From CAIYZT01 sp031385445 (GTDB lineage: Bacteria > Pseudomonadota > Alphaproteobacteria > Rhodobacterales > Rhodobacteraceae): DNA of 64,000 nucleotides. A model generated the notes under the pieces. It saw only the letters and a list, made by a program, of their open reading frames with translations, did not search any database and was not told the DNA's origin. Position 1 is the first letter of the stretch; every line of letters starts with the position of its first letter. A program made the translations under genes and the position numbers. The stretch lies in the NCBI GenBank assembly GCA_031385445.1, contig JANNBM010000056.1, positions 310,001 to 374,000 of the forward strand, written 5' to 3'. This document shows, in pieces, positions 45,831 through 53,310 of this stretch.

Positions 45831-47138
45831 TTATTCCGCCGCCTGAAGCTGCGTGACGCCAAAGCGGTTTTGCGTGACAATCGACAGCGCCAAAGCCGCC
45901 GCGCCATGCGCCCACAAAAGATCGCCCCAGGCATGCACCGCGATGCGCGGCGCGGGCCGGTCGGTGCGCAGGGATTGAACCGACAGTTCTTTCAAATGCT
46001 GGCCCGAATACAGATAGTCGAACCGCATCCTTTCGCCGGACAAAATGATCAGTTCGGGGTCAAAAAGGTTCACCACATTTGCCAGACCCAAGGCAAGATA
46101 GCGCCCGGCGCGGTCAAAGATCGACTGCGCCGCCAGATTGCCCGCTTTGGCCTGCTCATAAAGCCCTTCCAGCAGCGAGTTGACCGAAGTCAGCTCTCGC
46201 GTGGTCCAGTCGAGCGCCGTCGTCGCTTCGCGCACGAGGGCGTAGTCGGCGACATAAGCCTCCAGACAGCCGCGCTGACCGCAGCGGCACAAGGCGCCGT
46301 CCAGTTGCACCTTGGTATGGCCCAGTTCCAACCCGATGCCGCGCGTGCCGCGATACAGCCGATGGTTCACCACAAGCCCCATTCCAACGCCGTGTTCGAT
46401 GGTCACGACCGCGAAATCGGACAGACCGCGACCGGCGCCGAACCAAAGTTCGGCCAGCGTCACAAGGTTTGCGTCATTGTCGACAAAAACCGGAAGGCCA
46501 AGATGGGCGGTCAGAATCGATTGCAGCGGCACCTCACGCTGGGTCAGGATCGGCGACCAATGGGCAATGCCAAGGCTTGGGTTGATAAAGCCGGGAACCC
46601 CCACGCCAACACCGGACAGACTGCCCGGCTCGATGCCCGCCTTGGCGCAAACGCGGCGCAAAAGCTGCATGGAAGCCGTTTTCAACGCCTCCACCGAAAT
46701 CGCGCCGGGTTCGCGGGCGACCGCCTCGCTCGCCAACAGATTGCCCGCGAAATCCACCACCACCGCCATATGCTGACGATCCGACAGCTTTATCCCCGCA
46801 ACATGACACGCCGCCCCGCGCACCCCCAACGCCACCGCCGGACGCCCACGCGCAATTTCCCCATCGCGCTGCTCGCTGACCTCTTCGACCAGACCGGCTT
46901 CGATCAACTCGGAGGTCATCATGGTCACAGTGGCCGGGCTGATCGACAAAGAGCGCGCCAGTTGAACACGCGAAATGCGTCCGGCCGCGCGGATGCGTTC
47001 AAAGATCTGCAAACGCAGGGGGCGGGCCTGTTCGGACAGCGGCGGCACCAAAGGACCGCAGCCCTGCAGGTCGCCAAACTGGCGAAGATTCGTTCCATCC
47101 TTGGCATTGCCAATATTTTCGGCGTCCGAACTAAACAT
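45831..47138 (-). CDS. ROK-family transcriptional regulator, probable xylose operon repressor
   Basis: This 435-residue protein has a winged helix-turn-helix at about residues 38-92 (RISRVQLARSLSISPATVTMMTSELIEAGLV) and a ROK sugar-kinase-like domain after it. The domain shows VGVGVPGFINPSLGIAHWSP, FVDNDANLVTLAELWFG, and the zinc-type motif GHTKV followed by CRCGQRGCLEAY. It is divergent from xylF and so is the best candidate for the XylR-type repressor that responds to xylose; this is inferred from position. Two dyads in the 189-bp gap are candidate sites. GGGAG precedes the ATG. Confidence 0.88.
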   Translation of the reverse strand: MFSSDAENIGNAKDGTNLRQFGDLQGCGPLVPPLSEQARPLRLQIFERIRAAGRISRVQLARSLSISPATVTMMTSELIEAGLVEEVSEQRDGEIARGRPAVALGVRGAACHVAGIKLSDRQHMAVVVDFAGNLLASEAVAREPGAISVEALKTASMQLLRRVCAKAGIEPGSLSGVGVGVPGFINPSLGIAHWSPILTQREVPLQSILTAHLGLPVFVDNDANLVTLAELWFGAGRGLSDFAVVTIEHGVGMGLVVNHRLYRGTRGIGLELGHTKVQLDGALCRCGQRGCLEAYVADYALVREATTALDWTTRELTSVNSLLEGLYEQAKAGNLAAQSIFDRAGRYLALGLANVVNLFDPELIILSGERMRFDYLYSGQHLKELSVQSLRTDRPAPRIAVHAWGDLLWAHGAAALALSIVTQNRFGVTQLQAAE

Positions 47139-47203
47139 AGGCTCCCAGACATGGTTTGACGGAAAAGAATGCTGCTATGCAGCGAGAATTGTACGATCCA
47201 GCT

Positions 47204-47230
47204 AAAAATGTAGCATGATGTGCACATTTA
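47204..47230. promoter_or_regulatory. Candidate operator 1 in the ROK-xylF gap
   Basis: AAATGT at 47206-47211 and ACATTT at 47224-47229 form an inverted repeat, with inner GCA and TGC extending it (one-base bulge). The site is A/T-rich, unlike the surrounding genome, and lies between the divergent starts. ROK repressors often bind A/T-rich dyads. Confidence 0.4.
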
Positions 47231-47231
47231 A

Positions 47232-47267
47232 CTTTGACAACCGAAATATTCATTGGCAGTGTCAAAG
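47232..47267. promoter_or_regulatory. Candidate operator 2 / promoter of xylF
   Basis: CTTTGACA (47232-47239) and its exact complement TGTCAAAG (47260-47267) are separated by 20 bp. The left arm contains TTGACA, a perfect -35 hexamer for xylF; a -10 at the expected place is weak (CAGTGT). A repressor on this site would block xylF transcription. Confidence 0.4.
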
Positions 47268-47327
47268 GGCACCGGCGAATCCGCTGGGCCGGCCCGAAAA
47301 CGGGGCCATAGTCATTGGGAGGACTAC

Positions 47328-48353
47328 ATGCAAAAGACTTTGCTCGCTGCGCTGCTCGCGGCGACCGCCTTCTCGTCTGCCGCTTATGCAGAAGGCATGA
47401 AGATCGGCGTTTCGTGGGCCAGCTTTCAGGAAGAGCGCTGGAAAATCGACGAAGCTGCCATGATTGCGGCCATCGAAGCGGCTGGCAACACCTATGTTTC
47501 GGCTGACGCTCAGTCGTCGTCGGAAAAGCAGCTTAGCGACGTTGACGCACTGATCGCGCAAGGCGTGAACGCTTTGATCATCAACGCTTGGGACAAAGAT
47601 GCCATCGGGCCGGCCATCGAGAAAGCCGCTGCCGAAGGTATTCCGGTCGTCGGGTATGACCGTCTGATCGAAGATGCGCGCACCTTCTATCTGACGTTCG
47701 ACAATAAAGGCGTTGGCAAGATCATCGCGCAAGAAGTCATGAAGGCGAAGCCCGACGGCAACTATGCGATCATCCTTGGCGACCCAGGCGATCCGAACGC
47801 TGCTTTCCTGCGCGAAGGCATGGAAGAAGTGATCGGTGAGGCTGTGAAGGCCGGAACGATCAAAATCGTTGGCGAAGCCAATTCGGACGGCTGGAAGCCA
47901 GAGAATGCTCAGAAGAACATGGAGCAGATCCTGACCGCCAACAACAACGCAGTTGACGCTGTTCTGTCGGAAAATGACGGCATGGCTGGCGGCGTTGTGG
48001 CTGCTTTGTCGGCGCAAGGTCTGGTGATCCCGGTCGGTGGCCAGGACGGCGACTTGGCTGCTATCAACCGCGTTGCGCGCGGCACCCAGACCGTTTCGGT
48101 GTGGAAAGACTCGCGTATGCTGGGCAAAGCTGCTGGCGAAATCGCTTCGGCTTTGGCTTCGGGAACCGCTTTGGCTGATGTTGCCGGCGCGGCCATGTTC
48201 AACGGCGGCGCAAACGGCGTCGAGATGAGCGCAATTCTGCTGACGCCAACGGCGATCACCGTTGAAACGCTGAACCTTGCCATCGATGGTGGTCACATCA
48301 CCAAAGAACAGGCTTGCGAAGGCGCAATGGAAGGCGTCGCTGCCTGCCAGTAA
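47328..48353 (+). CDS. xylF: Xylose ABC transporter substrate-binding protein XylF
   Basis: This 341-residue periplasmic protein has a signal peptide (about 1-21, ending AYA) and a type 1 sugar-binding fold (Peripla_BP_4). Marks are MKIGVSWASFQEERW, then SSEKQLSDVDALIAQGVNALIINAWD and VVGYDRLIED, all close to XylF of other bacteria. GGGAGG lies before the ATG at 47328. It is the first gene of the xylose set; two hairpins after it may raise its share of the message relative to the permease. Confidence 0.93.
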   Translation: MQKTLLAALLAATAFSSAAYAEGMKIGVSWASFQEERWKIDEAAMIAAIEAAGNTYVSADAQSSSEKQLSDVDALIAQGVNALIINAWDKDAIGPAIEKAAAEGIPVVGYDRLIEDARTFYLTFDNKGVGKIIAQEVMKAKPDGNYAIILGDPGDPNAAFLREGMEEVIGEAVKAGTIKIVGEANSDGWKPENAQKNMEQILTANNNAVDAVLSENDGMAGGVVAALSAQGLVIPVGGQDGDLAAINRVARGTQTVSVWKDSRMLGKAAGEIASALASGTALADVAGAAMFNGGANGVEMSAILLTPTAITVETLNLAIDGGHITKEQACEGAMEGVAACQ

Positions 48354-48370
48354 GGCGCGACTAAAGATTT

Positions 48371-48395
48371 GGTGCCGGCTCTCGTGGCCGGCACC
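48371..48395 (+). promoter_or_regulatory. Intercistronic hairpin xylF-xylH
   Basis: Perfect 9-bp arms GGTGCCGGC and GCCGGCACC with a 7-nt loop, 18 bp after the xylF stop, with no T-tract. Such hairpins after binding-protein genes protect the upstream message and limit downstream transcription. Confidence 0.6.
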
Positions 48396-48425
48396 ATTTA
48401 CCCTGAAATGACACGGCAGACCCGA

Positions 48426-48445
48426 AGGACCGCAATCACGGTCCT
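48426..48445 (+). promoter_or_regulatory. Second intercistronic hairpin xylF-xylH
   Basis: AGGACCG and CGGTCCT with a 6-nt loop follow the first hairpin by 30 bp. The two may act together as a processing or attenuation point. Confidence 0.45.
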
Positions 48446-48523
48446 CTCAAACGGTCCGGACGAGTTTTTCGCGTATCCGTTGCCGTCTTATCCCCCCCCT
48501 CTCTCATATTGCCGGACGAGGAC

Positions 48524-49861
48524 ATGACAGACACCCCCACCGCCCCACCTCATTCCCCGCAGGTCAGTGATCTGCAGATCGGGCCCATCGCCCGCTTCGT
48601 GCGCGCAACCGAACTGGACACCCGAATGCTCGGGATGGTTGGCGCGCTCTTGTTGATCTGGATCAGCTTTCACCTTTACGGCGCCGTTTTCGGTGACGGC
48701 GGCAACTTTCTGACCCCGCGGAACCTGTGGAACCTGTCGGTGCAAACCGCCGTGACGGGCATCATGGCGACCGGCATGGTTCTGGTGATCATCACCCGTA
48801 ACATTGACCTTTCGGTCGGCTCGCTCGTTGGGGTTACCGGCATGGTCATGGGCCTGCTGCAAGTGGAAATTCTGCCGCAATATCTGGGGCTTGGTCATCC
48901 GATGATTTGGGTCATCACGGCCGTCGTCGGATTGATTGTCGGCGCGTCGATCGGGGCGTTTCACGGCTGGCTGATCGCCTATCGCGGCATCCCGTCGTTT
49001 ATCGTGACGCTGGGCGGTCTGATGATCTGGCGCGGCATGGCGTTTTTGTCGGCAGACGGCAAGACGATCTCTCCGGTGGACGAAACCTTTGCGCTGCTCG
49101 GCGGCGGGCCTTACGGCGCTGTCGGGGCCATCGGCAGCTGGATCGTTGGCATCTTTGGCTGCGCGGCCATCCTTTGGGTCATGCGCAGCGCCCGCGAAGC
49201 CCGCCGCACCCATGATTTCGCCTTGCGCCCGATGTGGGCGGAAATCACCGTTGCGGCCCTTGGTTGCGGCGCCCTGATTGGCGGCGTTCTGGTCGTCAAC
49301 GCTTATCCCTGGCCCAAGGGCATCGTCGAGGCCTATACCAAGGCCAACCCCGATGTCGTGGTCCCGGCTGAGGGTCTGTTCATCAGCCACGGCTTTGCCA
49401 TTCCGGTTCTGATCCTTGCCGTCGTCGGCATTGCAATGACGATCCTGATGACGCGCACCCGGTTTGGCCGCTATGTGTTTGCCATCGGCGGCAATCCCGA
49501 AGCGGCGGCGCTCGCCGGGATTAACACCCGCTGGATGACCACGAAGATCTTTGCGCTGATGGGGATGCTGGCGGGTCTGGCTGCAGTCGTCGCCTCGGCC
49601 CGCCTGAATTCGGCCACCAATGCGCTGGGTGATCTGGAAGAGCTGTATGTGATCGCGTCGGCCGTGGTCGGCGGCACCTCACTTGCGGGGGGAGTCGGCA
49701 CGATTTATGGCGCAATTATCGGTGCGCTGGTGATGCAAAGCTTGCAGACGGGCATGGTTCTGATCGGCTTTGGTGATGGATCGTACCGGAAAATCGTGGT
49801 CGGTGTGGCGCTGGTTTTGGCGGTCTACTTGGACATCATTTACAAAAAGAAAACCAAGTGA
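48524..49861 (+). CDS. xylH: Xylose ABC transporter permease XylH
   Basis: This 445-residue membrane protein has about ten hydrophobic segments and the CUT2-type permease signatures GMVLVIITRNIDLSVGSLVG and IGGNPEAAALAGIN. It is larger than ribose permeases because of an inserted region between about residues 215 and 280, a known XylH trait. The start at 48524 is ATG; a TTG 15 bp upstream is in frame and cannot be excluded, since the site before the ATG is close (GAGGAC). The stop overlaps a GTG in the next frame. Confidence 0.93.
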   Translation: MTDTPTAPPHSPQVSDLQIGPIARFVRATELDTRMLGMVGALLLIWISFHLYGAVFGDGGNFLTPRNLWNLSVQTAVTGIMATGMVLVIITRNIDLSVGSLVGVTGMVMGLLQVEILPQYLGLGHPMIWVITAVVGLIVGASIGAFHGWLIAYRGIPSFIVTLGGLMIWRGMAFLSADGKTISPVDETFALLGGGPYGAVGAIGSWIVGIFGCAAILWVMRSAREARRTHDFALRPMWAEITVAALGCGALIGGVLVVNAYPWPKGIVEAYTKANPDVVVPAEGLFISHGFAIPVLILAVVGIAMTILMTRTRFGRYVFAIGGNPEAAALAGINTRWMTTKIFALMGMLAGLAAVVASARLNSATNALGDLEELYVIASAVVGGTSLAGGVGTIYGAIIGALVMQSLQTGMVLIGFGDGSYRKIVVGVALVLAVYLDIIYKKKTK

Positions 49862-49872
49862 GGGGTGAAAAC

Positions 49873-50631
49873 ATGACGAACAAGGGAACTCCTCTGGTCG
49901 AACTGCGCGACATCTCGATTGCGTTCGGCGGTATCAAGGCGGTCGATCACGTCTCGGTCGATCTGCATCCGGGCGAGGTTGTGGGGCTTTTGGGCCATAA
50001 CGGCGCCGGGAAATCGACGCTGATCAAATGCCTGTCGGGCGCTTACAAGGCCGACAGTGGTGAGATCCGGATCAACGGCGAAAAGGTTGAAATCAGCGAT
50101 CCGCGGGACGCGCGGGCGCTGAACATTGAGACGATTTACCAAACGCTCGCCCTCGCCGACAATCTCGATGCGGCGTCAAACCTGTTTCTGGGGCGCGAAT
50201 TGGTGTCGCCCATGGGCTTTGTCGATGATGCCAGGATGGAGGCCGAAACCCGCAAGATCATGAAGCGGCTGAACCCGAATTTCAAGAAATTCCGGGTGCC
50301 TGTGTCGGCGCTTTCGGGCGGTCAACGCCAGTCGGTCGCCATCGCCCGCGCGGTTTATTTCAACGCCAAAATCCTGATCATGGACGAGCCGACCGCCGCG
50401 CTTGGCCCAGAGGAAACCGAAACCGTGTCGCGGCTGATCCAAGAGCTGAAAGCGCAGGGTTTGGGGATTTTCCTGATCGAGCATGACATTCACAACGTCA
50501 TGAAGCTGTGCGACCGCGCTTCGGTGATGAAAAACGGTCAGCTGGTCGGCACGGTCAACGTGAACGAGGTCACCGACGAAGATATTCTTGGCATGATCAT
50601 CATGGGCAAAAAACCCGCCGAGGCCGCTTAA
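49873..50631 (+). CDS. xylG: Xylose ABC transporter ATP-binding protein, single-domain XylG
   Basis: This 252-residue protein has one ATPase domain: Walker A GHNGAGKST (41-49), signature LSGGQRQ (147-153), Walker B ILIMDEP (167-173) and a switch His in LIEHDIHNV. The usual XylG of E. coli has two fused domains (about 510 residues); here only one is present, so a homodimer is expected, as in some rhizobial sugar transporters such as FrcA. GAGGGGTG precedes the ATG at 49873. It follows xylH closely. Confidence 0.92.
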   Translation: MTNKGTPLVELRDISIAFGGIKAVDHVSVDLHPGEVVGLLGHNGAGKSTLIKCLSGAYKADSGEIRINGEKVEISDPRDARALNIETIYQTLALADNLDAASNLFLGRELVSPMGFVDDARMEAETRKIMKRLNPNFKKFRVPVSALSGGQRQSVAIARAVYFNAKILIMDEPTAALGPEETETVSRLIQELKAQGLGIFLIEHDIHNVMKLCDRASVMKNGQLVGTVNVNEVTDEDILGMIIMGKKPAEAA

Positions 50632-50636
50632 ACCAA

Positions 50637-50661
50637 CGGGCCGTGCCGCAGGGCCGGCCCG
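50637..50661 (+). promoter_or_regulatory. Intercistronic hairpin xylG-xylA
   Basis: CGGGCCG and CGGCCCG arms with an 11-nt loop fill the 52-bp gap between xylG and xylA. There is no T-tract. It could stabilise the message. Confidence 0.4.
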
Positions 50662-50683
50662 AACCCCATTCGAAAGCCACCAA

Positions 50684-51985
50684 ATGACCGATTTTTTCAA
50701 CGGCATCCCCGCGATTAAGTTCGAGGGGCCGAATTCGACCAATGAATTCGCCTTCCGCCATTACAATCCCGACGAGGTGATTCTCGGCAAGCGGATGGAA
50801 GACCATCTGCGCTTTGCGGTCGCCTATTGGCATTCCTTTGCCTATCAAGGCGGCGACCCTTTTGGCGGCCAGACGCTGGAACGCCCTTGGTTCGGCGACA
50901 CGATGGCTGATGCCAAGCTGAAGGCCGATGTGGCCTTCGAGATGTTCGATATCCTGAACGCGCCCTTCTATTGCTTTCACGACGCCGACATGCGCCCCGA
51001 GGGTAAAACCTTTGCTGAAAGCAAGCGCAATCTGGACGAAGTCGTTGATTATCTTGCCGAAAAGCAGACCAAGCACAAGGCGCGGCTGCTGTGGGGCACG
51101 TCCAACATGTTCAGCCACAAGCGCTGGATGTCGGGCGCTGCGACCAATCCCGACCCAGACGTTTACGCCTATGCCGCTGCGACGGTGAAGGCCAATCTGG
51201 ATGCCACAGCAAAGCTTGGCGGGCAGAATTATGTGCTGTGGGGGGGGCGCGAGGGATACGAGACGCTGCTGAACACTGACCTTGCGATCGAGCGGGCCAA
51301 TGCGGGGCGTTTCCTGAGCCAGGTTGTCGAGTACAAGTACAAGATCGGCTTCAAGGGCGCTATCCTGATTGAGCCGAAACCGCAGGAACCATCGAAGCAC
51401 CAGTACGACTATGACGTGGCGACGGTTTACGGGTTCCTGAAGGATTTCGGTCTGGAAAAAGAGGTTCAGGTGAACATCGAGCAGGGCCATGCCATTCTGG
51501 CCGGGCATTCGTTTGAACACGAAATTGCAACGGCCGCCGCGCTGGGCATCTTCGGATCCATCGATATGAACCGCAACGATTATCAGTCCGGTTGGGACAC
51601 CGACCAGTTTCCGAACAACCATGCGGAAAAGGCTGTGGCGTTTTACGAGATCCTTCGCGCGGGCGGCTATACCACCGGCGGCACGAACTTTGACGCCAAA
51701 ATCCGCCGCCAGTCTTTGGATCCGGCGGACCTGATCCTTGGCCATGTTGGCGGTATGGACACCTGCGCGCGCGCGCTGAAATGTGCGGCGGCGCTGCTGG
51801 ATTCGGGCGAAATGGAAGCGCACCGGGCAGAGCGTTATGCCGGCTGGAACAGTGCGGCGGCCAAAGCGATGTTGGCGGGCGGTCTGGAGCAAGCGGCGGC
51901 GCGGGTGACGGGCGAAGGGCTTGAACCGCAACCAAAATCCGGCAAGCAAGAGCGGCTGGAAAATCTATGGAACCGGTTCGTATGA
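50684..51985 (+). CDS. xylA: Xylose isomerase
   Basis: This 433-residue enzyme converts D-xylose to D-xylulose. Group II marks are FRHYNPDEVILGKRMEDHLRFAVAYWHSF at the N-terminus and FYCFHDADMRPEG with the active-site His. Then come YVLWGGREGYE, IEPKPQEPSKHQYD, HSFEHEIATAAALG and SIDMNRNDYQSGWDTDQFP, which hold the metal ligands. It is complete. No xylulokinase gene (xylB) is in the window. The stop overlaps the start of the haloperoxidase gene as ATGA, an unusual partner for xylA. Confidence 0.97.
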   Translation: MTDFFNGIPAIKFEGPNSTNEFAFRHYNPDEVILGKRMEDHLRFAVAYWHSFAYQGGDPFGGQTLERPWFGDTMADAKLKADVAFEMFDILNAPFYCFHDADMRPEGKTFAESKRNLDEVVDYLAEKQTKHKARLLWGTSNMFSHKRWMSGAATNPDPDVYAYAAATVKANLDATAKLGGQNYVLWGGREGYETLLNTDLAIERANAGRFLSQVVEYKYKIGFKGAILIEPKPQEPSKHQYDYDVATVYGFLKDFGLEKEVQVNIEQGHAILAGHSFEHEIATAAALGIFGSIDMNRNDYQSGWDTDQFPNNHAEKAVAFYEILRAGGYTTGGTNFDAKIRRQSLDPADLILGHVGGMDTCARALKCAAALLDSGEMEAHRAERYAGWNSAAAKAMLAGGLEQAAARVTGEGLEPQPKSGKQERLENLWNRFV

Positions 51986-53310
51986 CAAAAGCAAGTTTAG
52001 AGCGCCCGACGCGGCGTGCCGTCCTTTTGGGCGCGGTCAGTGCGGCTGCCTTTGGCCCTGCAGCTTGGGCGATCAGCGACACGCGGGCCGCCGAGGTTCT
52101 GGGCAGTTGGTACAAACTGCTGCTTGAACTGATCCGCCACACCGCCACTTATTCGCCGCCCGTCGCATCCCGCGCCTTTGCCTATCTGGGCGTGACCGTG
52201 TTTGAGGCCGTCGCGTCTGGCGATCGGGCCTTGCGCAGTTTGGCCGAGCAGGTGAATGGGTTAACCGCGATGCCCGTGCGGGGACAGGGGGAATATGATC
52301 CCGCCTGCGTGCTGCAGGGCGCTTTGGTGCATGCCATCAACGCTCATTTCAGCAACACCGGCCCGACCGGACAACGCGCGATGCTGGCGATGACCGATCG
52401 TTTGGCAAAGGTCGCGGGCGAAGGCGTGGCGCCCGATGTGATGCGCCGAAGCCTGGACCACGGCCTTGCCATATCGACGCATATTCTGGACTGGTCGGCG
52501 AGTGACGGCGGCGCTGTTGTTGAGAATATGGGATTCCCGTACGAATATTCACTTACTGAAGGGCCGGCGCATTGGGTGCCCACATCGACCGTCGCGGTGC
52601 AGCAAAAACCGCTGTTGCCGACCTGGGGAAACAACCGTGCCTTTACGCTGCCAGCGGGCGATCTTTGCGGTTTACCCGCGCCCACAGCCTATAGCGAAGA
52701 CGCAGCTTCGGCGTTTTATGCCGAGGCGATGGAGGTTTACCAGACGTCGAAATCCTTGACCGATGAGCAGAAGGCCATCGCGCGCTTTTGGTCGGACGAT
52801 CCGATGCTCTCGCCGACGCCGCCCGGCCATTGGGAGTCGATCGCGCTGCAAATCTTTGAACGGGACGCGGTGCCGCTGGCGCTGCAAGCCGAAACGCTGG
52901 CGCTTTTGGGCATGGCGATTGCCGATGCTTTCATCGCCTGTTGGCGCACCAAATACGAGATCGACCTGCTGCGCCCGATCACCTTTATCCGCCGCGTGAT
53001 TGATAAAAAGTGGGAGCCGCTTCTGAATACGCCGCCTTTCCCGGAGTATCCTTCGGGCCATTCCAGCCAATCGGGGGCGGCAGCGGGGGTTATGGCGGCG
53101 CTTTATGGGGCTGACTTCGGCTTTACCGACGCGACCCACGAAGACGACGGCATCGCGCCGCGCAGCTTTGTCAGCTTTCAAGCCGCCGCTGAAGAAGCTG
53201 CGATTTCAAGGCTTTACGGCGGCATCCACTTTCGCCCGGCCATCGAGCAGGGGCTGGTTCAAGGCGCCTGCGTGGCGCAGCATGTGTTGAAGGTGAACAC
53301 CCGTGCATAA
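51982..53310 (+). CDS. Vanadium-dependent haloperoxidase/PAP2-family protein with Tat signal
   Basis: This 442-residue protein has a twin-arginine signal (RPTRRAVLLGAV, cleavage near residue 30), so it is exported folded. The PAP2/haloperoxidase active site is complete: K324 and R331-P332 in KYEIDLLRP, PSGH at 357-360 and SRLYGGIHFRP with R410 and H416. This favours bacterial vanadium haloperoxidases over lipid phosphatases, although a phosphatase is possible. It starts in the xylA stop codon (ATGA) and its end overlaps the next gene by 8 bp, so it is translated with the xylose genes. Role unknown. Confidence 0.82.
   Translation: MTKASLERPTRRAVLLGAVSAAAFGPAAWAISDTRAAEVLGSWYKLLLELIRHTATYSPPVASRAFAYLGVTVFEAVASGDRALRSLAEQVNGLTAMPVRGQGEYDPACVLQGALVHAINAHFSNTGPTGQRAMLAMTDRLAKVAGEGVAPDVMRRSLDHGLAISTHILDWSASDGGAVVENMGFPYEYSLTEGPAHWVPTSTVAVQQKPLLPTWGNNRAFTLPAGDLCGLPAPTAYSEDAASAFYAEAMEVYQTSKSLTDEQKAIARFWSDDPMLSPTPPGHWESIALQIFERDAVPLALQAETLALLGMAIADAFIACWRTKYEIDLLRPITFIRRVIDKKWEPLLNTPPFPEYPSGHSSQSGAAAGVMAALYGADFGFTDATHEDDGIAPRSFVSFQAAAEEAAISRLYGGIHFRPAIEQGLVQGACVAQHVLKVNTRA

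Noticed and set aside
48509..48523. TTG start for xylH
   Set aside because: It adds five residues only and has a poorer ribosome site context; kept as an alternative in the entry.
51360..52148. Minus-strand frame across the xylA/haloperoxidase junction
   Set aside because: It is antisense to both conserved genes and rich in Pro/Arg/Ser without motifs.
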